Shown piece by piece: positions 17,402-26,882 of a DNA stretch of 64,000 nt. The stretch's first letter is position 1. Every line of letters starts with the position of its first letter. The notes under the pieces were generated by a model. It had not been told where the DNA came from. It ran no database searches and saw nothing but the letters and a program-made list of their open reading frames with translations. The position numbers and the translations under genes were made by a program. Origin of the DNA: Sediminicola arcticus (GTDB taxonomy: Bacteria; Bacteroidota; Bacteroidia; Flavobacteriales; Flavobacteriaceae); the NCBI RefSeq assembly GCF_040566695.1, contig NZ_JBEXAE010000006.1, positions 132,707 to 196,706 of the forward strand. The letters run 5' to 3'.

Positions 17402-20116
17402 ATGAAAAAAATATGCTGTATTGCGCTACTTCTTGTAGCATGTATCTCCCATGCTCAAATTAAACTTGAGGGCGTAGTTAAAGACACCTTTAATATCGCT
17501 TTGGATTTGGCAAATGTAATCGCCATAAATCAGCAAACTAGTGGTTTAGAATCCTATGGTATTACAGACGAAAAAGGGAAATATAGGCTAACATTGGGAA
17601 AGAATGGCACCTATAAAATACAGATCAGCTATGTAGGTATGAAGACTTTTGAAGAGATCATTTCAACTAAAGAAAGTGATATTGCAAAAGATTATACGCT
17701 TCAACCCGAAAACGCCTTGGATGAGGTAGAACTTATCTACGAAATGCCCGTCACTGTAAAAGGAGATACTTTAGTGTATAATGCCGATTCATTTCAGAAC
17801 GGGACTGAACGCAAGTTAGAAGATATTCTAGAAAAGTTACCTGGTGTGGAGATTAATGAAAATGGCCAGATAGAAGTGGAAGGTAAAGTGGTTAGTAAGT
17901 TGATGGTGAATGGAAAAGATTTTTTTGACGGTGATACCAAATTAGCGACCAAGAATATACCGTCTAAAGCAGTAGATAAAATACAGGTATTACGTAATTA
18001 TTCTGAGGTTGGCCAGTTAAGTGGAGTAGGCAACAACCAAGATAATGTAGCCCTAAATATAAAGCTCAAAGAAGGAAAAGAAAACTTTTGGTTTGGTAAC
18101 GTGACAGCTGGAGCTGGAGCTTCACCAGATGGCGAACTTTATTTACTACAACCAAAGCTATTTTATTACAATCCTAAATACAGTCTCAATTTCATAGGAG
18201 ACATCAACAATACAGGGGAGTTAGCATTAACACGAAGGGATATCAGAGCCTTTGGTGGTGGTTTTAGGGCGCCAAGCAGAAGCAGCGGAACGAGTATAGA
18301 TCTAGGGGATAATGGTCTTAATTTCTTGACAAATCAATCCAACGCTCTGGAAATCGAGAATAAATTGGTAACAGGCAATTTTAGTTATTCTCCAAATAAA
18401 GCACTGGATTTAAGCGGATTCCTTATTTTTAATAGTAGTCGTATACTTTCTAGAGAAACTAGCTTTGTCCAATATACGGATCCAGAGTTAGGTATACCTG
18501 ATGAAGCTACGGATCAATCTGGAAATGAACGTTCCGATCAAGCTTTGATGAAATTAAGTGCCTCCTATAAGCCTAATTTTAGTAATCAATTGGATTATGA
18601 CATCTTGGGTCGTGTCTCCAACGATTCACAAAACCAAAATATTTTTTCTTCTGTTATAGGAAATACGGAGCAGTTAAATGAGGTAAAACCTTACAGTATT
18701 AATCAAAATATAAATTATTACTATACCCTTAATGAAAACAATATTTTCGCTTTTGAAGCTCAGCATTTATTAAAAAACGAAGATCCTTTTTACAATGCTC
18801 TATTAGTTAATAATCCCAATGGTGCAGATGCCTTCGATACCACGGCTGAAGCTTTGGGTCTGGATACTTCCCTAACCAATTATGACCTTGGTCAGAACAG
18901 ACGTATTAAGTCCAATCAAGTAGATGCCAAATTAGATTATTACAATATTCTGAATGCAAAAAGCAATATCAATTTTACATTTGGGACTATCCTAAGTCGC
19001 CAAGAATTCAATTCTAATATTTTTCAGTTCTTAAGCGATGGATCACAGTTCAACCCTACACCAACCTTCAATGATGGAAAGGCCACAAACGATATAGAGT
19101 ACAATTTTAGTGATGTGTATTTGGGAGTACATTACCGACTGAAATCTGGTATATTTACAATCACCCCCGGATTTTCTGTACATGCATACGGAAACAAGAA
19201 TAGTCAATTTGGTGTCATCTACGAGGAAAATTTCTTTAGATTTTTGCCAGATTTTGAAACGCGAATACAGCTAAAAAAGAGCGAGGCCTTGACCTTTTCC
19301 TACGATATGCGAAATCAGTTCACGGATATAACCCGACTAGCTGAAGGACTAGTGCTTAATAATTACAACAGCATACAATTTGGACAGCCAGATTTACAGA
19401 ATGCCTTATCCCATAATGTGAGCTTGCTTTACAGTAGTTTTAATCTCTTTAATTATACCAATGTTTTTGCTAGGGCTGCCTATTCTAGCAATATAGATCA
19501 AGTACGGAGCTTAACAAATTTTGAGAATGTAATTCGCACCAATACTTTTTTCAATTCTAATTTTGCAGATGAAAATGTAAATGTCTTTGGACGGGTGCAA
19601 CGAACCTTTGGTAAGTTAAGAGCTAGTTTAAATACCAGTTTTAATTATAGCAAAATAAATCAGTTCATTCAGGGACTACAATCACTAAATGAAGGGTACA
19701 CCCAGTCTTATACCCCAGAACTTCGTACGAATTTTATGGAGGCTCCAAACGTTAGCTTGAGGTATCGATATAGTGTGACCAACAACAATCAGGGGAGTCG
19801 TAAGACGGAATTCGTCACGAATGCACCATCGGTTGAGTTTGATGCATACATTTGGAAAGCGGTTACCTTCCGCACCAATTACACCTATACTCAACAAAAT
19901 CTTGGAAATGGGGAAGCACAGTCTTTTCAAAATTGGGATGCTACGCTTTCTTATAGAAAAGATAGAGATGCCAAATGGGAATATGAGATTAAGGCTACCA
20001 ATATATTGGACATCGATTCTCAAGTGCGAAACAGTGCCAATAACTTGTCGGTGTTTACCTCGGAAACTTTTATACAGCCACGATTCGTAACCTTTAGATT
20101 TGTATATACTCTGTAA
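17402..20116 (+). CDS. TonB-dependent-receptor-like outer-membrane beta-barrel protein
   Basis: A 904-residue outer-membrane protein. The signal peptide MKKICCIALLLVACISHAQ is followed by a carboxypeptidase-regulatory-like beta-sandwich (KLEGVVKDTFNIALDLANV, about residues 20-110), a plug-like region (VYNADSFQNGTERKLEDILEKLPGVEI) and a long barrel rich in alternating aromatic and polar strands, ending in an aromatic/Leu residue (FRFVYTL). It belongs to the OMP_b-brl family of receptors without an obvious TonB box. With its GLPGLI neighbour it forms a typical Bacteroidota two-gene unit. The transported substrate is unknown. Confidence 0.88.
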   Translation: MKKICCIALLLVACISHAQIKLEGVVKDTFNIALDLANVIAINQQTSGLESYGITDEKGKYRLTLGKNGTYKIQISYVGMKTFEEIISTKESDIAKDYTLQPENALDEVELIYEMPVTVKGDTLVYNADSFQNGTERKLEDILEKLPGVEINENGQIEVEGKVVSKLMVNGKDFFDGDTKLATKNIPSKAVDKIQVLRNYSEVGQLSGVGNNQDNVALNIKLKEGKENFWFGNVTAGAGASPDGELYLLQPKLFYYNPKYSLNFIGDINNTGELALTRRDIRAFGGGFRAPSRSSGTSIDLGDNGLNFLTNQSNALEIENKLVTGNFSYSPNKALDLSGFLIFNSSRILSRETSFVQYTDPELGIPDEATDQSGNERSDQALMKLSASYKPNFSNQLDYDILGRVSNDSQNQNIFSSVIGNTEQLNEVKPYSINQNINYYYTLNENNIFAFEAQHLLKNEDPFYNALLVNNPNGADAFDTTAEALGLDTSLTNYDLGQNRRIKSNQVDAKLDYYNILNAKSNINFTFGTILSRQEFNSNIFQFLSDGSQFNPTPTFNDGKATNDIEYNFSDVYLGVHYRLKSGIFTITPGFSVHAYGNKNSQFGVIYEENFFRFLPDFETRIQLKKSEALTFSYDMRNQFTDITRLAEGLVLNNYNSIQFGQPDLQNALSHNVSLLYSSFNLFNYTNVFARAAYSSNIDQVRSLTNFENVIRTNTFFNSNFADENVNVFGRVQRTFGKLRASLNTSFNYSKINQFIQGLQSLNEGYTQSYTPELRTNFMEAPNVSLRYRYSVTNNNQGSRKTEFVTNAPSVEFDAYIWKAVTFRTNYTYTQQNLGNGEAQSFQNWDATLSYRKDRDAKWEYEIKATNILDIDSQVRNSANNLSVFTSETFIQPRFVTFRFVYTL

Positions 20117-20165
20117 GATACGGAGCGATCTTTAAGGGGTATTCACAAATATTTTTTGTTCTATG

Positions 20166-20351
20166 TTAACTAAAAAACAGATTGTGTAAATACCTTCCGG
20201 GAGTAAATGTAAACCCTCCTGCAATCACGATAGCACCAAAGTATAATAGTATCATTTTACGTTTATGGGCTTTGACATTTCCTTTTTTAATAAGTAATAG
20301 GAATGTTCCAATTAAAAAGCAAGGTATCACAGTTGTTAAATGGATGTACAT
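20166..20351 (-). pseudogene. DUF2306-like membrane protein fragment, 61 aa
   Basis: The frame encodes 61 residues. YIHLTTVIPCFLIGTFLLLIKKG resembles the start, and AHKRKMILLYFGAIVIAGGFTFTPGRYLHNLFF resembles the C-terminal helices, of DUF2306 membrane proteins, but the helices that normally lie between them are missing. I read it as an internally deleted remnant, although a short functional protein cannot be excluded. It lies downstream of and convergent with the receptor gene. Confidence 0.45.
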
Positions 20352-20657
20352 TAATCAAAATATGTCATTTCTATTGCTTTAAGTCTTAAAAAATTGTTTG
20401 TATAGTTTTAGATAGAAATAGGGGTTTGTCTTCGATTTCCCTCAGTTCGGTTTTGAGGGCGTGGTAAATGGGGTGCAGGAAAGGGTGTTTTTTTACTTTC
20501 GTAGCTATGGGATTACGGTACTTTTTTGTTTTACATTCTACTTATTAAATCAAAGGGTCTAAACTATTTATTTTATTATTTTGATTTTTAGTGTTTGACA
20601 GTTAACTGATTCTTTTTTAGGGATTTTTGTTTGACTCAATGAGAAAGTTTTCTTCTT
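20352..20657. other. Gene-free stretch with a start-less open frame
   Basis: On the minus strand a frame of about 50 codons (20386-20538), without an ATG, GTG or TTG at a sensible position, has a plausible-looking basic product (RNPIATKVKKHPFLHPIYHAL). It may be a gene remnant. No other feature is visible. Confidence 0.3.
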
Positions 20658-21560
20658 CTAATATTCAGCCCCAGATAATTTATTTTTTTCGTATTTGTTA
20701 TGAATTGTAATTATGGCCAGACCAAAAAGAACGGCTACTACAATTAACACCGTATTAATTAACCCAGTCACACCAAACGATATTCGGATTAGAATAGTGG
20801 AAATAATAAAACCAGAGTTTCTAATAATCTTATGAAATTCATGGGTGTAAAAGAAGGAAATCAATAGCAATACAACGTCTACCAAAATCAAAACCGTAAA
20901 GAATTGGTCAAAAAATAGATTATTGATGCTTTCAAATGAAGGCAGGGTGTCCGAAGAGAGCGAAATTCCCATGGACCAATTTATAAGTGTATACAAAGCC
21001 ATGAGGAAAAAAAGTGGCACCAGAATAACTGCTATCAATTTTTTCTTCTTTACGAATCTTTCAATAGTGGGGTTGATACTCGCTGATGGATCAAATTTAC
21101 GTTGTCCTTGTTTATGAAATAGAAATATGAAATAGAAAAGTAATAAAGATGCCACCAAATCGTAAGTAAATTGTAGATCTCCTTTAATTTCGAACCAATT
21201 TGATGAAAGTTCTAAAGATGATAAATCTTTAAATAATTTACGAATTATAATCAGTGTAATGATCTCATACTGCTTTATAATATAGGTCGTAAACGATTTG
21301 GGTAGGTAGTAAATTAATAAATAGACTTCATACACAAGAATAAAGGAAAAGGGGGTGTAAATGGCAGATATTGGATTCTTAAGTAATTCCGAGTTTGGCT
21401 GAAATTCAATTAGATCAAATTTCAAAAAGTAGATTACCGCTAAATGAATAAAAAAACTAAAGAGTGCGACATTCAGAATAACTTTTTCAGCTTTATCGCT
21501 TGTGCTTTCAGAAAGAACATAATTGTAGAGTATTGGTAAAATATTCTTTCTTTTGACCAT
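20658..21560 (-). CDS. Multi-pass membrane protein, unknown function
   Basis: A 300-residue integral membrane protein with about seven or eight hydrophobic segments (around residues 28-48, 68-88, 96-110, 132-150, 173-193, 216-238 and 250-287) and basic linkers. I do not recognise the family. The N- and C-termini are charged and probably cytoplasmic. It is a single gene, with the start at ATG 21560. No catalytic motif is evident. Confidence 0.7.
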   Translation of the reverse strand: MVKRKNILPILYNYVLSESTSDKAEKVILNVALFSFFIHLAVIYFLKFDLIEFQPNSELLKNPISAIYTPFSFILVYEVYLLIYYLPKSFTTYIIKQYEIITLIIIRKLFKDLSSLELSSNWFEIKGDLQFTYDLVASLLLFYFIFLFHKQGQRKFDPSASINPTIERFVKKKKLIAVILVPLFFLMALYTLINWSMGISLSSDTLPSFESINNLFFDQFFTVLILVDVVLLLISFFYTHEFHKIIRNSGFIISTILIRISFGVTGLINTVLIVVAVLFGLAIITIHNKYEKNKLSGAEY

Positions 21561-21686
21561 ACAGACATATTTTGCCTAACTTTTAAGCTAGGATTTGGTT
21601 TTTAAAAGTTTGATAATATCAAATTAAACTATGGCATAGGGCCGTTTTAAAAATACGAAAATTTTCTTCATCATAGCCTATTTATA

Positions 21687-21741
21687 ATTATCCAAGGTGC
21701 ACCATGTAAATTACATATATATGGGTACACCTTTGGATAAT
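21687..21741. repeat. Imperfect inverted repeat downstream of the cyclophilin gene
   Basis: ATTATCCAAGGTGCACC (21687-21703) is complementary, with one bulge and two mismatches, to GGGTACACCTTTGGATAAT (21723-21741). It lies about 125 bp past the stop of the peptidylprolyl isomerase gene in an otherwise gene-free stretch (21561-21864). It may be a 3' end structure or a small repeat element. Confidence 0.5.
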
Positions 21742-21864
21742 AAAAGCTGTCTAAAATCTTCCTTATTAAAAATTATATTTTAGATTAACCCCTCCATAAA
21801 ATGTCTCGAGGATTCATTTAATAATTCCTCTTGAAAAACTGAAAATAGCTAGACTTTTACCTTT

Positions 21865-22701
21865 TTATTGCAGTGACCTTACGGAATGAATTCTTACGTC
21901 CACGGCAGGACGGTCGCTTGTTACGGTGGGAACGGATGCGATAGAATCTAACACCTCTAGACCTTTAATCACTTCTCCAAAAACCGTGTAATTTTGGTCA
22001 AGATGAGGTGTGCCTCCTATAGTTTTGTAGGCTTGGCGGTGAGACTCGGGAATAGTATACCTTTCAAAATTCCCATAGTCTTTTGCCATTTTGGTAATGC
22101 TGTCATTAAGCAAAGTATACTGCTTAGAATTTTCATTTTCCATAGCTTTTTCTAAGGAGTTCACTAGGGGTTTGTTTATTGGATCTTTCTTAAAGTAGTA
22201 TTCCGCTAGCCATCCATTGATGCGTGTTTCGGCAATAGTGAGTAGGCTATCATTAGATACTTTTCCTTGTACTATATAAAATTGCATACCACTCGAAGCT
22301 CTTTTGGGGTTGCCATCTCGAGCAGCAGCCAGTGCGCCTTTTTTGTGAAATAAATCCTTATTAAATTCAGCATTTACTACGTAAGGCACAGCGCCATTGC
22401 CAAGTTCATCATTGGGCTGTGCTTTTCTGCTATCTGGGTCACCGCCCTGAATCATAAATTCATTTATAACCCGATGAAAAAGTAAACTATCGTAAGCATT
22501 ATTATTGACTAGATTGGTAAAATTATCTCTATGCAAAGGTGTTTCATTATACAATTCGATAATCATAGTCCCATAATTAGTAACCATTTCTATCTTTTTT
22601 CTATTTTCTTGCTCAGAATTTAATGATTTAGGTTCCTGTTTACAACCCAAGAATAACAGAATAATTAATACAGATAAAGAGAATTTAAGTATGGATTTCA
22701 T
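21865..22701 (-). CDS. Cyclophilin-type peptidylprolyl isomerase, lipoprotein
   Basis: A 278-residue lipoprotein: signal MKSILKFSLSVLIILLFLGC with lipidation at C20. The cyclophilin domain starts at VTNYGTMIIELYNETPLHRDNF and contains FHRVINEFMIQGGDPD and SGMQFYIVQG, the conserved catalytic-core segments. Between about residues 150 and 230 there is an insertion of roughly 80 residues compared with minimal cyclophilins, after which the domain resumes with LDQNYTVFGEVIKGLEVLDSIA. It likely assists proline isomerisation during folding of envelope proteins. Confidence 0.92.
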   Translation of the reverse strand: MKSILKFSLSVLIILLFLGCKQEPKSLNSEQENRKKIEMVTNYGTMIIELYNETPLHRDNFTNLVNNNAYDSLLFHRVINEFMIQGGDPDSRKAQPNDELGNGAVPYVVNAEFNKDLFHKKGALAAARDGNPKRASSGMQFYIVQGKVSNDSLLTIAETRINGWLAEYYFKKDPINKPLVNSLEKAMENENSKQYTLLNDSITKMAKDYGNFERYTIPESHRQAYKTIGGTPHLDQNYTVFGEVIKGLEVLDSIASVPTVTSDRPAVDVRIHSVRSLQ

Positions 22702-22821
22702 TTTTTGTCTTTTAGGTTAATGAGGCACAAAAGAAGCGATATGTTCTACCCGCTGTTGTGCTTGCTTTATTTTTTCACAAGATTCCAAAGTAAAATAGCA
22801 CCACTGTAATGTATAGTATTT

Positions 22822-24246
22822 TCAATACAGTCCAACCTTGCCATTCACGGAAGCAAATATTTTTTTAGAATCAAAACCAATTCCATTCTTGAATATAAGT
22901 TCCATTTTCCTAATAGCCGTCACATCTTTAGATAGGTCGCCGTCAATTAATATTAAATCGGCTTCTTTGCCAACTTCTATGGTACCCGTTTCTTTTTCTA
23001 TTTGTAAATATTGTGCTCCGTTTAATGTTGCTAATTTAATGGCTTCCTCTATATCTAAACCGGTCTCTATTAGTAACTCAATTAATCGCTGGTTGGAATA
23101 GCCTGCAATTGTTTTTCCGCTCCCTGTAGGGTCTGTGCCTACTGTGATTTTACCTCCTAGAGAATGATATTTTAATACTCGCTTCATCTCTTTTTTAAAG
23201 CTAAGTAGGCGTAGGGAATCTCTTTTAGTATTGATTGACTGATCATAAATGGCTTGCATTTGTTCCAACAAATAGGGTGCGAGCGCAGCTTTTCCTCCCC
23301 CAGGGATTACTTCTCTATTGGTAAATGGTTCAAAAACGGTTGGCGTATAGGTTAGGGTTACATTTTTTTCGATCAAAAAATTCATTAAATCCAATAAGTT
23401 AGGATCGTTTTCATCTAGCCCATTTAAGGATGGTTCGCCAAAAACGCATTTATCTTCGGGCTTGTCCGAAACAAAATCTGTAGAAGCCATAAAGCTGTGC
23501 TCTAAATTGTCAATGCCCAATTCTGCAGCTTCCCTATAGGTAATGGAACATAAATGACCTGTAACTCTAATGTTTCTTGCGTGTGAAACTTTTATAATTG
23601 TGCTTAAATCTTCTTTGGTAATGTTGTTGTAAACTTTTACAGAGGTAATGCCCTTATCGAACCAATAGTTCATCCAGTTTTCAATATTTTCATCTCCATA
23701 AAGTGATTGGAGTTGAGGTATAAAACCTTCCCGTTCAATATGAGGGGTAGAAACATCAATAGTTGGCCCCAAGGATCTTCCTCGATCTATTAAATTTTTT
23801 ACATTCAAATCTGCATTTGCTTCTAAACTCCCTGCGGTTCTCAGGGTGGTAACTCCACCTGCCAAATACAGCTGAGGAAAGGTATTTGTCATATGGGTTC
23901 CCTTATAGTTATTGTCAAATGGTTTTGCATAAAATAAATGTTCGTGGAGCATTATTAATCCTGGAATTAAAGTTTTTCCGCTGGCATCAATAGTTTTTGT
24001 ATTCTTAGGAAGAACGATTTTTCCAGTATTTCCAATGGCAGTTATCTTATTGTTATGAATTATAATATCTTGATTGTATTTTATGGGTCCTCCTGTACCA
24101 TCAATTACAGTTGCGTTTCTAAAAACCACCATAGAATCCTGAATAGCTATAAAATCACTGACTTGCTTTGAAAACTCCTGTGAATGGCCGAAGGGCTGAA
24201 AAATAAAAAGGAATAAACAAAAATGGAATAGTTGGTTTTTTTTCAT
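22822..24246 (-). CDS. Secreted amidohydrolase family protein
   Basis: A 474-residue exported metal-dependent hydrolase (signal MKKNQLFHFCLFLFIFQPFGHS). The first metal motif HxH is H101-E-H103 in LIPGLIMLHEHLFY. Later ligands are visible in VTGHLC, NLEHSF and VGTDPTG, and the C-terminal IEVGKEADLILIDGDL is the beta-sandwich segment of imidazolonepropionase/prolidase-like amidohydrolases. The substrate is unknown; cyclic amides or dipeptides are typical. It lies about 120 bp upstream of the cyclophilin gene on the same strand. Confidence 0.88.
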   Translation of the reverse strand: MKKNQLFHFCLFLFIFQPFGHSQEFSKQVSDFIAIQDSMVVFRNATVIDGTGGPIKYNQDIIIHNNKITAIGNTGKIVLPKNTKTIDASGKTLIPGLIMLHEHLFYAKPFDNNYKGTHMTNTFPQLYLAGGVTTLRTAGSLEANADLNVKNLIDRGRSLGPTIDVSTPHIEREGFIPQLQSLYGDENIENWMNYWFDKGITSVKVYNNITKEDLSTIIKVSHARNIRVTGHLCSITYREAAELGIDNLEHSFMASTDFVSDKPEDKCVFGEPSLNGLDENDPNLLDLMNFLIEKNVTLTYTPTVFEPFTNREVIPGGGKAALAPYLLEQMQAIYDQSINTKRDSLRLLSFKKEMKRVLKYHSLGGKITVGTDPTGSGKTIAGYSNQRLIELLIETGLDIEEAIKLATLNGAQYLQIEKETGTIEVGKEADLILIDGDLSKDVTAIRKMELIFKNGIGFDSKKIFASVNGKVGLY

Positions 24247-24380
24247 GATGTCATTTTATAGTATGCCTAATTTGATATATTATAAATAGCAGTAATGGTA
24301 CGCTGATAGTTCGGTTTAACTCAGCGTTCTTAATGCAGTAAGGGACATTTTTTAATTCACGTAAGTGCTTGTTTATTTAG

Positions 24381-25178
24381 TTACCGTTTAATGGTTTTGT
24401 TCAATGCTCTTTCTAATTTTGTCAATACTTCCTGTCTTGTTATGATCTTACCAAGAGCGGTATAGCTTCTTCCCATATCTCCGATTAAGTAATTTTCTGT
24501 ATTAGGAGTTTTTAGGATTATTTCATAATCATAGGTGATTTTTCTATTATCTTTTATTGAAGCTACTTTATTATAAAACTCTTGAACATCTTCTTCATTT
24601 ATTACTAACATACCTGTATCTTCTGACATATACCCTTCTGGCAATTTGTACATTAAGGGTTCAAACTGATTTTCGACAAATCTTGTTATAGAACTAAATG
24701 AATTTTCTAGTTGTACAAAATCGGCATAGTATTGTGAAAGATCCTTTACTAACTGCTTTTCTTTAAAATTGTTGAATTCTCCCATAGACTTTGCGGATTC
24801 GAAAGTTGTCTCATAGCTAGTGGGCGCTACAGTATAAAATAGGGGCTCTGTGTACATTCCAAATTTTTTAATCCCCATAGTCTTATTTGGATTTCGAACA
24901 TAGGTGAGTAGGGTATCTAAATATGTTATCCTTTTTGTGTGGAATTTTTTATAATAGTTCAGATTTGCATTATCTTTTTTTAAGTCCAAAAGCACATCAT
25001 AAAAGAAATTATCTTCTACTTTTTGTGCTTTACGTTCATCATTCCAAGTGTTGATCTGAAGTGCAATTAAAATACCAAAAACCACTAACACTATTTCGCC
25101 AATGGCATAAATGAGATATTTGCTAAATTTATTTTCAGTCAGCAATCTTTGGCGAATATTCCTGAAGAATTTTATCAT
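24381..25178 (-). CDS. DUF6090 family single-pass membrane protein
   Basis: A 265-residue protein whose N-terminus (MIKFFRNIRQRLLTENKFSKYLIYAIGEIVLVVFGILIALQINTWND, given here only in part as a recognisable DUF6090 start) has one transmembrane helix at about residues 23-43 followed by a mostly helical extracytoplasmic domain. Such proteins are numerous in flavobacteria, often in several copies per genome, and have no known function. A single gene, start ATG 25178. Confidence 0.85.
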   Translation of the reverse strand: MIKFFRNIRQRLLTENKFSKYLIYAIGEIVLVVFGILIALQINTWNDERKAQKVEDNFFYDVLLDLKKDNANLNYYKKFHTKRITYLDTLLTYVRNPNKTMGIKKFGMYTEPLFYTVAPTSYETTFESAKSMGEFNNFKEKQLVKDLSQYYADFVQLENSFSSITRFVENQFEPLMYKLPEGYMSEDTGMLVINEEDVQEFYNKVASIKDNRKITYDYEIILKTPNTENYLIGDMGRSYTALGKIITRQEVLTKLERALNKTIKR

Positions 25179-25309
25179 TAGGTATTGTGATAATTCTTCT
25201 AAATATATGGTTTTAAATTAAGTACGGATTTAATATTATAAAGTTCTTCAGAAATTTATTTATTGAAAGTAAAGAAGTAGAATGTTAAGGATATGATTAG
25301 GTTGTGGAA

Positions 25310-25640
25310 AATGCCGAAGTCCCTTCTAAGGTTGAAATCAAGTTGGTTACAAATAGAATAACCTTTTTTTAAAGCACAAGGCCACACTTTCGTTTCAAAC
25401 ACGATGCTGTCTTTAGGATAGTTTAAAATAGATTTTAAGCAATGAGTAGCGGTAAGTGTTGGCAATCCGTATAAATCCATTTCAATTTCTGGTGTAAACC
25501 ATCGCGAGGGATTTTATCACCCTTGTCCACAAAAGGGGCAGTTTCAGAAGCTGCATTTTTGGTAGTGATTTTTAACAATAGGGTATCAGGTAACCAATTG
25601 GGTAAACGGACAATAGAGCCGCGGGCTATGTCAAGGAAAG
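25310..25640 (-). pseudogene. Decayed PhzF family gene
   Basis: On the minus strand the frames read, in order, a PAA...C remnant (near 25620), then RLPNWLPDTLLLKITTKNAASETAPFVDKGDKI with the PhzF catalytic region (about 25505-25610), then in another frame RWFTPEIEMDLYGLPTLTATHCL, matching the RWFTPE..DLCGHATLATA motif of intact PhzF. The copy carries at least two frameshifts, lacks a normal N-terminus and its whole C-terminal half, and has lost the conserved Cys and His of the DLCGHA motif. It is a paralogue, not a recent duplicate, of the intact gene at 773-1561. Confidence 0.75.
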
Positions 25641-25694
25641 TTTAATAATCATTAGATTAGGTAAGAAGAAGAAGGTAGATGCTCCTAAATTAAA

Positions 25695-25719
25695 AAACTC
25701 CGGTAATCAGCCGGAGTTT
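25695..25719 (-). terminator. Terminator after rpoD
   Basis: AAACTCCGG (25695-25703) pairs with CCGGAGTTT (25711-25719) around a 7-nt loop, about 110 bp past the rpoD stop; a U-run follows on the minus strand. Confidence 0.7.
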
Positions 25720-25831
25720 ATTCATCAATCAAAAAACGAACAGTCATGATAACTGTTGTTACGGTATGCAATTTACAACTTAATTACCAAGACACCAATA
25801 GGGCAAGATAGGATTGTAACTTTGCGGTGGG

Positions 25832-26695
25832 CTAGCCCAAATAAGTTTTTAAAATTTTACTTCTAGAGGTGTGTTTCAACCTTCTGATCGCCTTTTCTTT
25901 AATCTGGCGAACTCTTTCCCTTGTAAGGTCAAAAGTTTCTCCAATTTCTTCTAAGGTCATGGAATGTTGTCCTGCAAGACCAAAGTACAAACGGATCACA
26001 TCTGCTTCCCTTGGGGTTAAGGTTTCCAAAGCACGCTCAATTTCTGTACGCAAAGATTCGTGCAATAATTCCCTGTCAGGGTTAGGAGACTCCCCACTAC
26101 GCAATACATCGTAAAGGTTAGAATCTTCTCCATCTATTAAAGGGGCATCCATGGATACGTGACGGCCAGAGTTTTTCAAAGATTGTTTCACATCCTCAAC
26201 GGTCATATCCAATTCTTTTGCAATCTCTTCTGCAGAAGGCTGTCTTTCATGAGCCTGCTCCAAGAATGCAAAGGTTTTGTTGATCTTGTTGATAGAGCCG
26301 ATCTTGTTTAAAGGCAAACGTACAATACGAGATTGTTCTGCCAATGCCTGTAATATAGACTGACGAATCCACCATACAGCGTAGGAGATAAATTTAAAAC
26401 CCCTAGTTTCGTCAAAACGTTGTGCAGCTTTAATCAACCCCAAATTACCCTCATTGATCAAATCGGGTAGGGTAAGCCCTTGGTTTTGATATTGCTTGGC
26501 AACAGAAACGACAAAACGAAGGTTTGCTTTGGTCAATTTCTCAAGTGCGGCTTGATCACCAGCCTTGATACGTTGTGCCAATTCTACTTCTTCATCCGCT
26601 GTAATAAGGTCTACTTTGCCAATTTCTTGCAAGTATTTGTCCAAGGAGGCGGTTTCCCTGTTGGTAACCTGTTTTGTAATCTTAAGCTGTCTCAT
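25832..26695 (-). CDS. rpoD: RNA polymerase primary sigma factor
   Basis: A 287-residue sigma-70 of the short Bacteroidota type without the long region 1.1 domain. Region 2 (LRFVVSVAKQYQNQGLTLPDLINEGNLGLIKAAQRFDETRGFKFISYAVWWIRQ, cited by its end parts) binds core enzyme and the -7 element; region 3 follows (QPSAEEIAKELDMTVEDVKQ); and region 4 contains LTPREADVIRLYFGL and the HTH TLEEIGETFDLTRERVRQIKEKA. It recognises the TAnnTTTG promoters seen in this window. It lies downstream of pnp on the same strand, with its own terminator. Confidence 0.95.
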   Translation of the reverse strand: MRQLKITKQVTNRETASLDKYLQEIGKVDLITADEEVELAQRIKAGDQAALEKLTKANLRFVVSVAKQYQNQGLTLPDLINEGNLGLIKAAQRFDETRGFKFISYAVWWIRQSILQALAEQSRIVRLPLNKIGSINKINKTFAFLEQAHERQPSAEEIAKELDMTVEDVKQSLKNSGRHVSMDAPLIDGEDSNLYDVLRSGESPNPDRELLHESLRTEIERALETLTPREADVIRLYFGLAGQHSMTLEEIGETFDLTRERVRQIKEKAIRRLKHTSRSKILKTYLG

Positions 26696-26827
26696 TTAGG
26701 TTTTTCCTTTCTAAAAATTAGATGCGCAATACAAAGATTGCAAAAGGTTATACGTTGAAAAAAAGGAAATGTTACAATTAATTGATATTAATTTCATATT
26801 TCGGTCAAAATACCTCTTTATAACAGT

Positions 26828-26861
26828 AAAAAGCCCCAACGAATCTCGTTGGGGCTTTTTT
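26828..26861. terminator. Terminator after pnp
   Basis: AAAAAGCCCCAACGA and TCGTTGGGGCTTTTT form a 15-bp stem with the loop ATC, flanked by A and T runs so that it can work in both directions. It lies about 20 bp past the pnp stop. Confidence 0.9.
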
Positions 26862-26882
26862 AATATATAAATAGATGGAGTA

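Noticed and set aside
26828..26861. Strong inverted repeat considered as a mobile-element end
   Set aside because: Position right after the pnp stop, with flanking A and T runs, fits an intrinsic terminator.
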